Both the position numbers and the translations under genes were made by a program. The notes under the pieces are model-generated. The model had not been told where the DNA came from and searched no databases. It saw nothing but the letters and a program-made list of their open reading frames with translations. Shown here one piece after another: positions 47,474 through 55,404 of a stretch of 64,000 nucleotides of DNA (its first letter is position 1; each line of letters begins with the position of its first letter). Source of the stretch: Lysobacter arvi (GTDB taxonomy: Bacteria > Pseudomonadota > Gammaproteobacteria > Xanthomonadales > Xanthomonadaceae); the NCBI GenBank assembly GCA_031216755.1, contig JARUHG010000004.1, positions 300,677 through 364,676 of the forward strand. Reading direction: 5' to 3'.

Positions 47474-49246
47474 ATGACGTTTCGTCGCACCCTGCTGAGC
47501 GTCCTGATCGCCAGCGCCTGCCTGCCCGCCACCGCCGGCACCGTGGACCTGTCGTCCCTCCAGGACGCCACCGTCTCGCCACGTTTCATCGTCAAGTACC
47601 GCGACGGCAGCGCCGAGCGCACGCAAGCCGCCGCGAGCCGGCGCGCACTGGCCGCGGCCGTCGAACGCGCGCGGCCGCAGATGGGCCCACGCCTGGCCAA
47701 CCTGCGCGGCGCTGCGGCATTGCGCATCGACACGCTGCGCGTCACCGCCACGGGCCGCCAGGTCGTGCGCGCATCGCAGCGGCTCGACCGCGCGCAGGCC
47801 GAAGCGCTGATGCGCGCGATCGCGAGCGATCCGAACGTCGAATCCGTCAGCGTCGATCGCCTGATGCGCCCGAGCGCGATGCCGAACGATCCGGTGCTCG
47901 CGACGCACCAGTTGTGGCATTACGGCACCGGCAGCGGCGGCGCGCGCGTGACCACCGCCTGGAGCACGGGCGCGACCGGCGCCGGCATCGTGGTCGCGAT
48001 GCTCGACACCGGCGCGACGCGCCACGCGGACCTGATGTCGAACCTGCTGGACGGCTACGACTTCATCACCGACCGGGCGCTGTCCGGACGCCCCACCGAC
48101 GACCGCGTGCCCGGTGGCTGGGACCTGGGCGATTTCACCACCGCGGGCCAGTGCGCGCCCGGTTCGCCGGCGAGCCCCAGCAGCTGGCACGGCACGCACG
48201 TGTCGGGAACCATCGCCGAAGTGACCAACAACGAGATCGGCGGCGCGGGCGTGGCGTACGACGCGAAGATCGTGCCGGTGCGCGTACTGGGCCGATGCGG
48301 CGGCTACACGTCGGACATCAACGACGCGATCGTGTGGGCGGCCGGCGGCCATGTCGACGGCGTGCCCGACAATCCGCATCCGGCCGAGGTCATCAACATG
48401 AGCCTCGGCGGCACGCACGCGTGCGAGGCGGACACGCAGGCCGCCATCGACAAGGCGGTGTCGCTGGGCGCCACGGTCGTCGTCGCGGCAGGTAACGACA
48501 ACGCCGACGCCACCGGGCACGCACCGGCCAGCTGCGCCCGCGTCGTGACGGTGGGCGCGACCGGCTTCAGCGGGCAGCGCGCGGGCTACTCCAACTACGG
48601 CAGCGCGGTGGACCTGTCGGCGCCCGGCGGCGCCGGCGTCGAAGGCTCGCCCAATGGCTACATCTGGTCCACGCACAACACCGGCGCGACCGTGCCCGAG
48701 GGCGACCGCTACGTCGGCATGACCGGCACGTCGATGGCGACGCCGCATGTGGCGGGCATCGTCGCGCTGATGCAGGGCGTCGCCGCGACCCCGCTGACGC
48801 CGGCGCAGATCGAAGGGCTGCTGGTGGCGTCCGCCAGGCCGTTCCCGATCAAGCCCGACCGCGCGATCGGTGCGGGCATCGTCGATGCGACGGCGGCCGT
48901 CGAACGCGCCCGCACGTTCGGCCAGCCGATCCAGGCGATCGCGCTCACCAGCAACATCACCGAAGCGATGCCGCCCCTCGCGGCGGGCCAGAGCGTGATG
49001 TACGCCATCGACGTGCCCGAAGGCAGGAGCCGCCTGGAATTCACGACATACGGCGGTCGCGGCACGCTCGCCGCCTACGCGAACTACGAATCCGAGCCGA
49101 TGCCGGCGGCGAACATCGCGTCTTCGGTGCGGCCGGGCACCAACCAGGTGCTCAACGTGATGTCGCCGGCGAAGGGCCGCTATTACATCAAGGTGGTGGC
49201 GACCGCCGACGCCGCGGGTGTGCTGGTGCGTGCGCGGATCCTCTGA
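47474..49246 (+). CDS. Secreted subtilisin-like serine protease (S8) with PPC-type C-terminal domain
   Basis: A 590-residue extracellular protease precursor. Signal peptide to about residue 22 (CLPATAG); an I9-type propeptide follows (VSPRFIVKYRDGSAERT ... SDPNVESVSVDRLMRP). The catalytic domain has Asp178 in VVAMLDTGATRH, His239 in SSWHGTHVSGT, the oxyanion region VVVAAGNDNADAT and Ser420 in GMTGTSMATPHVAG. A C-terminal domain of about 90 residues (YAIDVPEGRSRLEFTTYGG ... KGRYYIKVVA) matches the bacterial pre-peptidase C-terminal (PPC) fold, usually removed on maturation. Two cysteine pairs fit extracellular disulfides. GAGGAA precedes the ATG. The gene is 68 bp after the adhesin and overlaps the chagasin-like gene. 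Confidence 0.94.
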   Translation: MTFRRTLLSVLIASACLPATAGTVDLSSLQDATVSPRFIVKYRDGSAERTQAAASRRALAAAVERARPQMGPRLANLRGAAALRIDTLRVTATGRQVVRASQRLDRAQAEALMRAIASDPNVESVSVDRLMRPSAMPNDPVLATHQLWHYGTGSGGARVTTAWSTGATGAGIVVAMLDTGATRHADLMSNLLDGYDFITDRALSGRPTDDRVPGGWDLGDFTTAGQCAPGSPASPSSWHGTHVSGTIAEVTNNEIGGAGVAYDAKIVPVRVLGRCGGYTSDINDAIVWAAGGHVDGVPDNPHPAEVINMSLGGTHACEADTQAAIDKAVSLGATVVVAAGNDNADATGHAPASCARVVTVGATGFSGQRAGYSNYGSAVDLSAPGGAGVEGSPNGYIWSTHNTGATVPEGDRYVGMTGTSMATPHVAGIVALMQGVAATPLTPAQIEGLLVASARPFPIKPDRAIGAGIVDATAAVERARTFGQPIQAIALTSNITEAMPPLAAGQSVMYAIDVPEGRSRLEFTTYGGRGTLAAYANYESEPMPAANIASSVRPGTNQVLNVMSPAKGRYYIKVVATADAAGVLVRARIL

Positions 49247-49652
49247 CGATCCCGTCGCGAAGGCCGGGGCGTCGCACGCCCCGGCCCTGCCCACCCTGGC
49301 GCGCTTGCTGCTTCCCGCAGCGCTGTTGTGCGGTGCGGCCGGAACCCCGGCGCAGGACAGCGAGCGATCGCACCTGCGCGTCGGTCAGGCGCTGCACGTC
49401 CGCCTGACCGCAAGCCCGGCGACGGGCCACGTCTGGGATTTCGTCGGCCCGCTCCCGCCCGAACTCCGCATGGAACGCGATCCCGGCCTGGCCCCGTTCG
49501 ACCGTACGCAGCCGGGGGCCGCGTCGATCCAGACGTGGACCTTCCGCGCCGCGCGTCCCGGCCGCGCGGTGCTCCGGTTCGTGTATCGCCGCCCGTGGGA
49601 CCCCGATGCCACGGCCGCGGAACGCCGCGAGGTGGACGTCGTCGTGGAATAG
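49218..49652 (+). CDS. Chagasin-family (I42) protease inhibitor, exported
   Basis: A 144-residue protein (numbering from the GTG at 49218) overlapping the protease gene by 29 bp. A hydrophobic segment, ARLLLPAALLCGAAGTPAQ, acts as signal sequence, so the true start may be the GTG at 49230. The mature part follows chagasin: RVGQALHVRLTASPATGHVWDF (the NPTTGY.W loop), then GAASIQTWTFRAARPGRAVLRF, and YRRPWDPDAT (the RPW loop). Chagasin-type proteins inhibit papain-like cysteine peptidases through these loops; activity against the neighbouring serine protease is not known. Overlap with the protease suggests translational coupling. The downstream regulator gene starts 70 bp later. Confidence 0.8.
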   Translation: MCWCVRGSSDDPVAKAGASHAPALPTLARLLLPAALLCGAAGTPAQDSERSHLRVGQALHVRLTASPATGHVWDFVGPLPPELRMERDPGLAPFDRTQPGAASIQTWTFRAARPGRAVLRFVYRRPWDPDATAAERREVDVVVE

Positions 49653-49722
49653 ACCGTCACAGGTCGCCTGCGGGCCGCGGCCCCGCTACGCTCGGATCGT
49701 CGAAGCAAGACGGGGCCCGGCA

Positions 49723-52050
49723 ATGCGTTTGACGAAATACCGGTTCGGCGGGTTCGAACTCGACCCCGCCGCGCGCGAGTTGCGCCGCGACGGCGAACGC
49801 GTCGCGCTGCCGCCGAAGTCCTTCGACTGCCTGGCCTACCTCATCGCCCACCGCGACCGTGCCGTCGGCCGCGACGAACTCATCGCCGCGGTCTGGGGCC
49901 GCGTCGACATCAGCGACACCGTGGTCGCGCAGACGATGCTGCGCGCGCGCAAGGCGCTGGGCGATCCGGGCGACTCCACGCAGCGCTTCGTGCGCACCGT
50001 GCCGCGCTTCGGCTACCACTGGGTCGAACCGGTGGACGAGATCGCAACGCGGTTCGCCGAGCCGATCGAAACCGTCGCGCCAACGCCTGCCGCATCCGCG
50101 CTGCATTCGCCAGCGCCAGCGCGAACGTCATTCCAATGGCGACGTGCCGCCGTCATCGCGTGCGCGTTCGGTGCCGTCGCCGCGGCCGTCCTCGGCGCAT
50201 GGCCGTGGCTGCCTTTGCAGGTTCGGCCCCTGTCGGCTCGGCCGGCCAAGATGGCAGGCCACGAAAGCCGCGCGGTCCTCGTGCTGCCGGTGCGCGTGGC
50301 CGCCTCGCAGGAAGACGACGCCTGGGTGCGCCTGGGCGCGATGGACTACCTTGCCAACCGGCTGCGTCACGGCGGTCTGCGCGCGGTGCCAAGCGAACAG
50401 GCGCTGCACCTGGGCCGGCCGGCCGACACCGCCCGTCCGCTCGACGCGACGCGCGCGCGTGAACTGCAGCGCCTGGGCGACGCACGCTGGGTGCTCGCGC
50501 CGCAGGCCGACCGCGACGGACGCGGCTGGCGCGTGCGGTTGAGCGTGTTCGAAGGCGAGCGCGAACGCGTCGTCGAAGCGCGCGGGTCGAGCGTGCTCAC
50601 CGCGACGGCCGCCGCCGCGGATTCCTGGCTGCGGCGCGTGCGTCCGGATCGCGTGTCCACCGACGTAGGCCCGAGCCGGCTCGACCAGCGCCTGCAGCAG
50701 ATCGACGCCGAACTGCTCGCCGGACAACTCGATGCCGCGCGACGACTCATGGCGTCGGCCACGCCGGACGAACGCGCCGATGCCGCGGTGCGCGTGCGCG
50801 AAGGGCAGATCGAATTCCGCAGCGGCCATCTCGATAAGGCGTCGGCCTTGTTCGAACGCACACTGGCCGACACCACAGCGTCGCCGGAAGTGCGCGCGAA
50901 GGCGCTGATGGGCCAGGGCGCGATCGAGATCCGGCGCGGACAACCTGCGCGCGCGCAGGCGCATTACGCGGACGCGCTCGACGTCGTGCAGCGGCTTGCG
51001 CAGAGCGACGACCCCACGCTGCTGGGCAACGCCTACAACGGCCTGGGCGTCGCGCTGGTGCAGCAGGGGCGCATGGACGAAGCCGTGCGCGACATGGGCC
51101 TGGCGCGCGTGGCGATGCAGCGCTCGGGCAACCTGATCGAAGCCGCGTCGGTCGGCACCAACCTCGGGCTGATCGAACTCCAACGCCGCCATTATCCGCA
51201 GGCATTGCAGGAGTTCGACCGGGCGATCGCGGTGTTCGAGCGGTTCGGCGTGAACGATTACCTCGCGGCCGCGCTGATGGCGAAGGCCGACGCGCAACTG
51301 GACATGGTGCAGCCCGACGCGGCGGCGGCAAGCATCGCGCGCGCGGCGATCGAACCGATCGGCGATCGACAGCTCACGGCGCGCATTGCCTCGATCACGG
51401 CGAGGATCGCGCTCGCACGCGGCCGGCTGCACGAGGCGGCGCGACAGATCGACCGGCTGGGCGTGCTCGAGGTGCCCAGCGACGACCTCACGCTGCGCGA
51501 ACTGCAACTGCGCCTGCAACTGGCGCGCGGTGCGACCGAAGCGGCGACCGCCATCGCCCTTGCGCCTGTCGCGATGACCGCTCGCGTGCCGGGGAGTCTT
51601 GCCCTGGCCGCCTCGCAGGCGTTGCTCGCAGCGGGCGACGACGCGACGACCGCACGCTGGCTCGCCTACCGCGAGCGCATCGACGCCGCGCAACGCGGCC
51701 TCGACTGGGACATCGCCGAGGGGCTGTTCGCGCAATCGCGCGCGCGCGTGCAGGCGGCGATGTCGCTGGCCGATGCGGCATCCGCCCGGGTGGAAGAAGG
51801 CGGCAGCCCCGCCGAACGCGTGCAGGCGGGCGTCTTCAAGGCGCGCCTGTTGCGCATGCAGGGACGGCCCGAGGCGGCGGCGACGGTGCTCGCCGACCTG
51901 GATGCGTTCGCGACCTTCGACTATCGCGTGGCCTGGGAGGCGCTCGCGGTGTATCGCGCGCTGCACGACGAGGCGATGGCGAACGACGCGTTGGCACGCG
52001 TGCAGGCGCTGCGCGGCGAGCGCGACATCGCGCAGGTGCCGGCGCTCTGA
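49723..52050 (+). CDS. CadC-like membrane transcriptional regulator with periplasmic TPR domain
   Basis: A 775-residue one-component regulator. The N-terminal OmpR/CadC-type winged helix (about 1-100) shows YRFGGFELDPAARELRRDG, VALPPKSFDCLAYLIAHRDR, AVWGRVDISDTVVAQTMLRARKALGD and the wing FVRTVPRFGYHWVEPV. A single membrane helix follows (RRAAVIACAFGAVAAAVLGAW, about 145-165). The periplasmic portion begins with a TolB-like strand region (AVLVLPVRVA ... WVLAPQADRDG) and then has TPR-type helical repeats (ALMGQGAIEIRRGQPARAQAHYADAL, AYNGLGVALVQQGRMDEAVRDM). Such proteins bind DNA while embedded in the membrane. A terminator shared with the FadL-like gene follows. It may control the adhesin/protease genes upstream; this is inferred from position only. 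Confidence 0.9.
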   Translation: MRLTKYRFGGFELDPAARELRRDGERVALPPKSFDCLAYLIAHRDRAVGRDELIAAVWGRVDISDTVVAQTMLRARKALGDPGDSTQRFVRTVPRFGYHWVEPVDEIATRFAEPIETVAPTPAASALHSPAPARTSFQWRRAAVIACAFGAVAAAVLGAWPWLPLQVRPLSARPAKMAGHESRAVLVLPVRVAASQEDDAWVRLGAMDYLANRLRHGGLRAVPSEQALHLGRPADTARPLDATRARELQRLGDARWVLAPQADRDGRGWRVRLSVFEGERERVVEARGSSVLTATAAAADSWLRRVRPDRVSTDVGPSRLDQRLQQIDAELLAGQLDAARRLMASATPDERADAAVRVREGQIEFRSGHLDKASALFERTLADTTASPEVRAKALMGQGAIEIRRGQPARAQAHYADALDVVQRLAQSDDPTLLGNAYNGLGVALVQQGRMDEAVRDMGLARVAMQRSGNLIEAASVGTNLGLIELQRRHYPQALQEFDRAIAVFERFGVNDYLAAALMAKADAQLDMVQPDAAAASIARAAIEPIGDRQLTARIASITARIALARGRLHEAARQIDRLGVLEVPSDDLTLRELQLRLQLARGATEAATAIALAPVAMTARVPGSLALAASQALLAAGDDATTARWLAYRERIDAAQRGLDWDIAEGLFAQSRARVQAAMSLADAASARVEEGGSPAERVQAGVFKARLLRMQGRPEAAATVLADLDAFATFDYRVAWEALAVYRALHDEAMANDALARVQALRGERDIAQVPAL

Positions 52051-52081
52051 TCCGGCATCGGTCCCGCGCGCGCAAAAAAAG

Positions 52082-52105
52082 AAAGCCCCGCGCGAGCGGG
52101 GCTTT
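52082..52105. terminator. Bidirectional intrinsic terminator between regulator and FadL-like gene
   Basis: AAAGCCCCGC (52082-52091) pairs with GCGGGGCTTT (52096-52105) around GCGA. On the minus strand it runs into CTTTTTTT, a perfect T-run for the FadL-like gene; on the plus strand it is followed by CGGTT. Confidence 0.85.
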
Positions 52106-52128
52106 CGGTTACTGCAGGTTCGACGCGA

Positions 52129-53475
52129 TCAGAACTTGTACTGCGCCGAAACGCCGTACAGGTTCGCATGGCCGTCGAACGGACCGACCAGCGTGGAACC
52201 GCCGGCGGTGATGTCGATCTTCGGCGAGTTCGGCTCGATGCGGGTGTAGCCGAAGTTCACTTCCAGCGCCTGCGTGGCCATCCAGCTCGCGCCGATCGAG
52301 TACCACATGCGGTTCGCGTCGGGCAGGCGCGGCGTGCGGGTTTCGATGTGCGTCGGCGTTTCGTCGTACGCGACGCCGCCGCGCAGCGTCCACGACTCGT
52401 TGAGCTTGTACTCGGCGCCAAGCGAGGAGAACGTCGTGTCCTTCCACGCGAACGGCTCGACCGAATCCGGATCCGGGTTGGCGAAATCGATGCGCACTTC
52501 GCGCAGCGATTCCCAACCGGTCTCGGAGTACGTGGCCATCATCGCGAAGCGGTCGGTGAAGTCGTAACGCACATCGACGTTCAGCACGCTCGGCGTGGTC
52601 AGCTTGGCGCTCGCGGCGCCGTCCTGGAAGAGCAGACGCGTGGTCGGGCTGGCGGAGAACACCGCGGCGACGTTGCCCGGCACGGTCCAGTCGGCGGTGC
52701 CGTCCAGCTCGTAGTCGATCTCGGAGCGGTAGCTCACGCCGATGGCCAGCTTGTCGGTCGGCTTGAGGTTCGCGCCCACGGTCCAGCCGAAGCCGGTGTC
52801 GTCGCCCTGGATCTCGGCGAAACCGTCAGCCGCCTGCGGCAGCGCGAAGGGCAGCGGGCGGGTCGCCGGGTTGGCGAACAGCAGCGAGCCGAAGTCGACC
52901 GACTTGGACAGCGTGACGTCGGCGCGCGAGTAGATGATGCCGGCGCCGACCGAGAAGCGGTCCGGCACGATGTCGAGCGCGGCCGCCAGCGTGAGGTCGA
53001 CGATCTTGACGTCGGAGGTGTGCGCGAAATAGCGACCCTGCCAGCCATCGTCGTACTCGGTCTTCAGGCCGAACGGCGCGCTGACCATGGCGCCGAACGC
53101 CAGGCCGTTGTCGAGCTTGTGGACCACCGACAGCGCCGGCACCGGCGTGATGTCGCCGGCGTCGCCGCCGTTGCCGCCGGTGAGCGGACGGCCGAGCGCG
53201 TCGGTGCCGGTGCCCTTGAATTCGTAGCTGAGGTCGATCGCGGTGACGTCGGCCTGGACCGTCGTGCCCGTGAAGCGGGCCATCGTGGCCGGGTTGTTGG
53301 CCACGACCGAGGAGTCGGTTTCATTGACGCCGGCGCCGGCGAAGGCGGCGCCCAGGCCCTTGACGCTGTTTTCCTTCAGCTGGAAACCCGAAGCGTGGGC
53401 CTGGCCGACGGCCAGCGCGCCGGCGATGCCGAAGGCGAGCGCCGACAGCTGGATGAAGCGAGAAGCGTGTTGCAT
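52129..53475 (-). CDS. FadL/OmpP1-type outer-membrane transport protein
   Basis: A 448-residue outer-membrane protein. The signal peptide ends VGQAHA, followed by SGFQLKENSVKGLGAAFAG, the N-terminal hatch motif of FadL, and NETDSSVVANNPATMARFTGT. Later phrases are typical of the 14-strand barrel: LSVVHKLDNGLAFGAMVSAPFGL, YFAHTSDVKIVDL, LAIGVSYRSEIDYELDG and WTLRGGVAYDETP. It ends SAQYKF with a C-terminal Phe. FadL proteins take up hydrophobic compounds such as fatty acids. GGAG lies nine bases before the ATG at 53475; a longer frame is not needed. A terminator is at 52082-52105. Confidence 0.93.
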   Translation of the reverse strand: MQHASRFIQLSALAFGIAGALAVGQAHASGFQLKENSVKGLGAAFAGAGVNETDSSVVANNPATMARFTGTTVQADVTAIDLSYEFKGTGTDALGRPLTGGNGGDAGDITPVPALSVVHKLDNGLAFGAMVSAPFGLKTEYDDGWQGRYFAHTSDVKIVDLTLAAALDIVPDRFSVGAGIIYSRADVTLSKSVDFGSLLFANPATRPLPFALPQAADGFAEIQGDDTGFGWTVGANLKPTDKLAIGVSYRSEIDYELDGTADWTVPGNVAAVFSASPTTRLLFQDGAASAKLTTPSVLNVDVRYDFTDRFAMMATYSETGWESLREVRIDFANPDPDSVEPFAWKDTTFSSLGAEYKLNESWTLRGGVAYDETPTHIETRTPRLPDANRMWYSIGASWMATQALEVNFGYTRIEPNSPKIDITAGGSTLVGPFDGHANLYGVSAQYKF

Positions 53476-53599
53476 GCGTGTAGTCTCCAATGGAGTATTT
53501 TCGTCTTCTTCAGGCCGCGTCATTGCCAGGGCAATCCGGCCGGTCCGGTCGGTCGCCACAATTCGCCGGAAACCCCTCCCGACGTACGACGCCGTATGC

Positions 53600-53629
53600 A
53601 CTATAACCCGGCTTTTAACCCGAGGCTAA
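53600..53629 (-). promoter_or_regulatory. Possible promoter of the FadL-like gene with GGGTTA repeats
   Basis: On the minus strand TTAGCC (53624-53629), an 18-bp spacer and TATAGT (53600-53605). The spacer holds GGGTTAAAAGCCGGGTTATAG, which closely resembles the GGTTAAAGGCTGGTTAAAG before the TonB receptor gene. Confidence 0.45.
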
Positions 53630-53720
53630 CAACAGCCGGCATGCCCGTCCGCACTTGTAAAACAGGGGTTTCCACGCGCGCTCGCCCTGGCGCGATGCTG
53701 AACAGGGGAGGCCCCGGCTG

Positions 53721-54413
53721 GTGTTCGTGACGATTCCCGGGCGGGAACGCATCCCGCTGCGTTGGGCGACGCCCGTTCTCTTCAGCCTGCTATGGCTGGC
53801 CTTCATCACGGTGGAACTGATGCCCGGCGCCGAACAGCGCCGGCTGCTGACCGAATGGGGCGCGCTCTCCGGCGGGCTCGCCTCGCCTGACGCGTGGCTG
53901 CAGTCGATCCGCAACGGGAGCCTCGGGCGGCTGTTCACGGCGTTGTTCCTGCACGCCGATTGGGCCCATCTGCTCGGCAATCTGGTGTTCCTGCTGATCT
54001 TCGGCCTGCCCGCGGAGCGCGCGATGGGCCCGTGGCGCCTGCTGGTGCTGTTCCTGTGCGGCGGTGCGGTCGCGAACCTCGCCGCGGTGATCGCCATCGG
54101 CACGCCGGACCGGCTGATCATCGGCGCGAGCGGCGCGGTGTCGGCGCTGATCGGCGCCTACCTCGCGCTGTTCCCGGGCGCGAAGCTGGGCGTGGTGGTC
54201 CCGCTGGGCCTGTTCCTGCAGTTCGTGAAGGTGCCCGCGCCGTTGCTGATCGGCGTGTGGGCGCTGCTGCAGCTGGTCTTCACCTTCATCGGTCCCGCGT
54301 TCGGTGCGGTGGCCTGGTCGGCGCACCTGGCCGGCTTCGCCTTCGGCGGCGCCTTCGCGCTGATCGCACGCGCCGGCATCGCGCGGCGCATGCGCCGGCG
54401 GCGTGGTTTCTGA
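53721..54413 (+). CDS. Rhomboid family intramembrane serine protease
   Basis: A 230-residue membrane protein with six helices. It has the rhomboid signature: LFLHADWAHLLGNLVFLLIFG, catalytic Ser137 in IIGASGAVSALIGAYLALFPG and His202 in WSAHLAGFAFGG. The N-terminal helix and a periplasmic loop (AEQRRLLTEWGAL) fit the bacterial type with extended first loop. The start is GTG at 53721, with GGGGAGG nine bases upstream; a GTG two codons later is also possible. Downstream by 79 bp is the DUF1820 gene. The substrate is unknown. Confidence 0.93.
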   Translation: MFVTIPGRERIPLRWATPVLFSLLWLAFITVELMPGAEQRRLLTEWGALSGGLASPDAWLQSIRNGSLGRLFTALFLHADWAHLLGNLVFLLIFGLPAERAMGPWRLLVLFLCGGAVANLAAVIAIGTPDRLIIGASGAVSALIGAYLALFPGAKLGVVVPLGLFLQFVKVPAPLLIGVWALLQLVFTFIGPAFGAVAWSAHLAGFAFGGAFALIARAGIARRMRRRRGF

Positions 54414-54492
54414 CGCGCGCTTGATAGGGGCGCCACGCGACCCCATCGTCAGCGTGCAATCCGCAGCGCTCTCCCTCCTCGCGATTCCGACC

Positions 54493-54813
54493 ATGTCCAA
54501 GCCGCTCTACAAGGTGACCTTCCTCAACGCCGGCAAGGTGTACGAGCTCTACGCGCGCAATGTCACGTCCGGCGCGCTGTGGGGCTTCACCGAAGTGAGC
54601 GAGCTGGTGTTCGACGTGCACGACGGCGTGGTGATCGATCCGACCGAAGAGCGGCTGCGCGACGAGTTCGGCAACACGCGCGCGCTGCACCTGCCGATGC
54701 ACAGCATCGTGCGCATCGAGGAAGTCGAGCGCAAAGGGCAGTCGGCGATCCGCGATGCCACGACGGGCGAAAAGGTCGTCACGCCGTTCCCGCTTCCCGG
54801 CAAGCCCCGTTGA
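54493..54813 (+). CDS. DUF1820 family protein
   Basis: A 106-residue cytoplasmic protein: MSKPLYKVTFLNAGKVYELYARNVT, GFTEVSELVFDVHDGVVIDPTEERLRDEFG, and HLPMHSIVRIEEVERKG are the conserved core of DUF1820, a small gammaproteobacterial family without assigned function. It has no membrane segment or cysteines. It is on the same strand as the next lipoprotein gene, 8 bp away, so the two are probably cotranscribed. Confidence 0.88.
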   Translation: MSKPLYKVTFLNAGKVYELYARNVTSGALWGFTEVSELVFDVHDGVVIDPTEERLRDEFGNTRALHLPMHSIVRIEEVERKGQSAIRDATTGEKVVTPFPLPGKPR

Positions 54814-54821
54814 GGCGGTCC

Positions 54822-55391
54822 ATGAAGACGATCATGCAAACCTGCCTGCTTGCCGCCTCGATCGCGTGCATCGCGGCATGCCAGCGCGCGCCGGAACCGG
54901 CGGCGAACGACGCAGCTGCCGCCGCACCGACGAAGCCCGCGACGAAAGCCGCCGAGACAAATTCGGTGTCGAACGCGTTCGACGTCGAGATCACGCTTTC
55001 GCCTGCCGCGCGCGAGCGTCTGGTTTCGCAGCGCGAATCGCTGGTCGTCAGCGCCGATTACTTCGGCTATCCGAGCGCACAGGCGCAAGCGCAAGGGGTG
55101 CCCGGCAGCGAGAATCCCTGGCTGACGCTGCATCGCATGCAGGTCGAGCTCGATGGCGAGCGCTTGAACGGCACGCCCGTGGCGCACTTCCCGGCCGTCG
55201 CCTTCGATGCGAAACAACTCGCCTCGACCGAGGCACCGGACGCGCCGCAGGTGAATATCAACGTGTATTCGGGCCGGCGTTCGTCGCCCGACAACCTGCT
55301 CGATTGCGCGATGTTCCAGGACACGCTGGCCGTCGCCTCGCGCGCGCCCATCCGGCTTTCGTGCGGATTGATCGGCGAAGCGCCGCGCTGA
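54822..55391 (+). CDS. Lipoprotein of unknown function
   Basis: A 189-residue lipoprotein precursor with lipobox IAAC (CLLAASIACIAAC). An Ala/Pro/Thr-rich linker leads to a domain FDVEITLSPAARERLVSQRESLVVSADYFGYP, HRMQVELDGERL and INVYSGRRSSPDNLLDCAMF, ending with a second cysteine (LSCGLIG); the two may pair. I recognise no family. GAGG lies before the ATG. It starts 8 bp after the DUF1820 gene. A hairpin (55380-55399) spans its stop codon and is followed by TTTTTCTTT at 55409, a possible weak terminator. Confidence 0.75.
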   Translation: MKTIMQTCLLAASIACIAACQRAPEPAANDAAAAAPTKPATKAAETNSVSNAFDVEITLSPAARERLVSQRESLVVSADYFGYPSAQAQAQGVPGSENPWLTLHRMQVELDGERLNGTPVAHFPAVAFDAKQLASTEAPDAPQVNINVYSGRRSSPDNLLDCAMFQDTLAVASRAPIRLSCGLIGEAPR

Positions 55392-55404
55392 CGCGGCGCG
55401 CGGC

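Noticed and set aside
44094..47582. A 1162-codon minus-strand open frame opposite the adhesin
   Set aside because: It mirrors the repeats of the adhesin gene and has no signal peptide or recognisable domain.
55380..55399. GCGCCGCG/CGCGGCGC hairpin over the lipoprotein stop as a terminator
   Set aside because: The stem is followed by nine non-T bases before TTTTTCTTT, so termination is uncertain; it was mentioned only under the gene.
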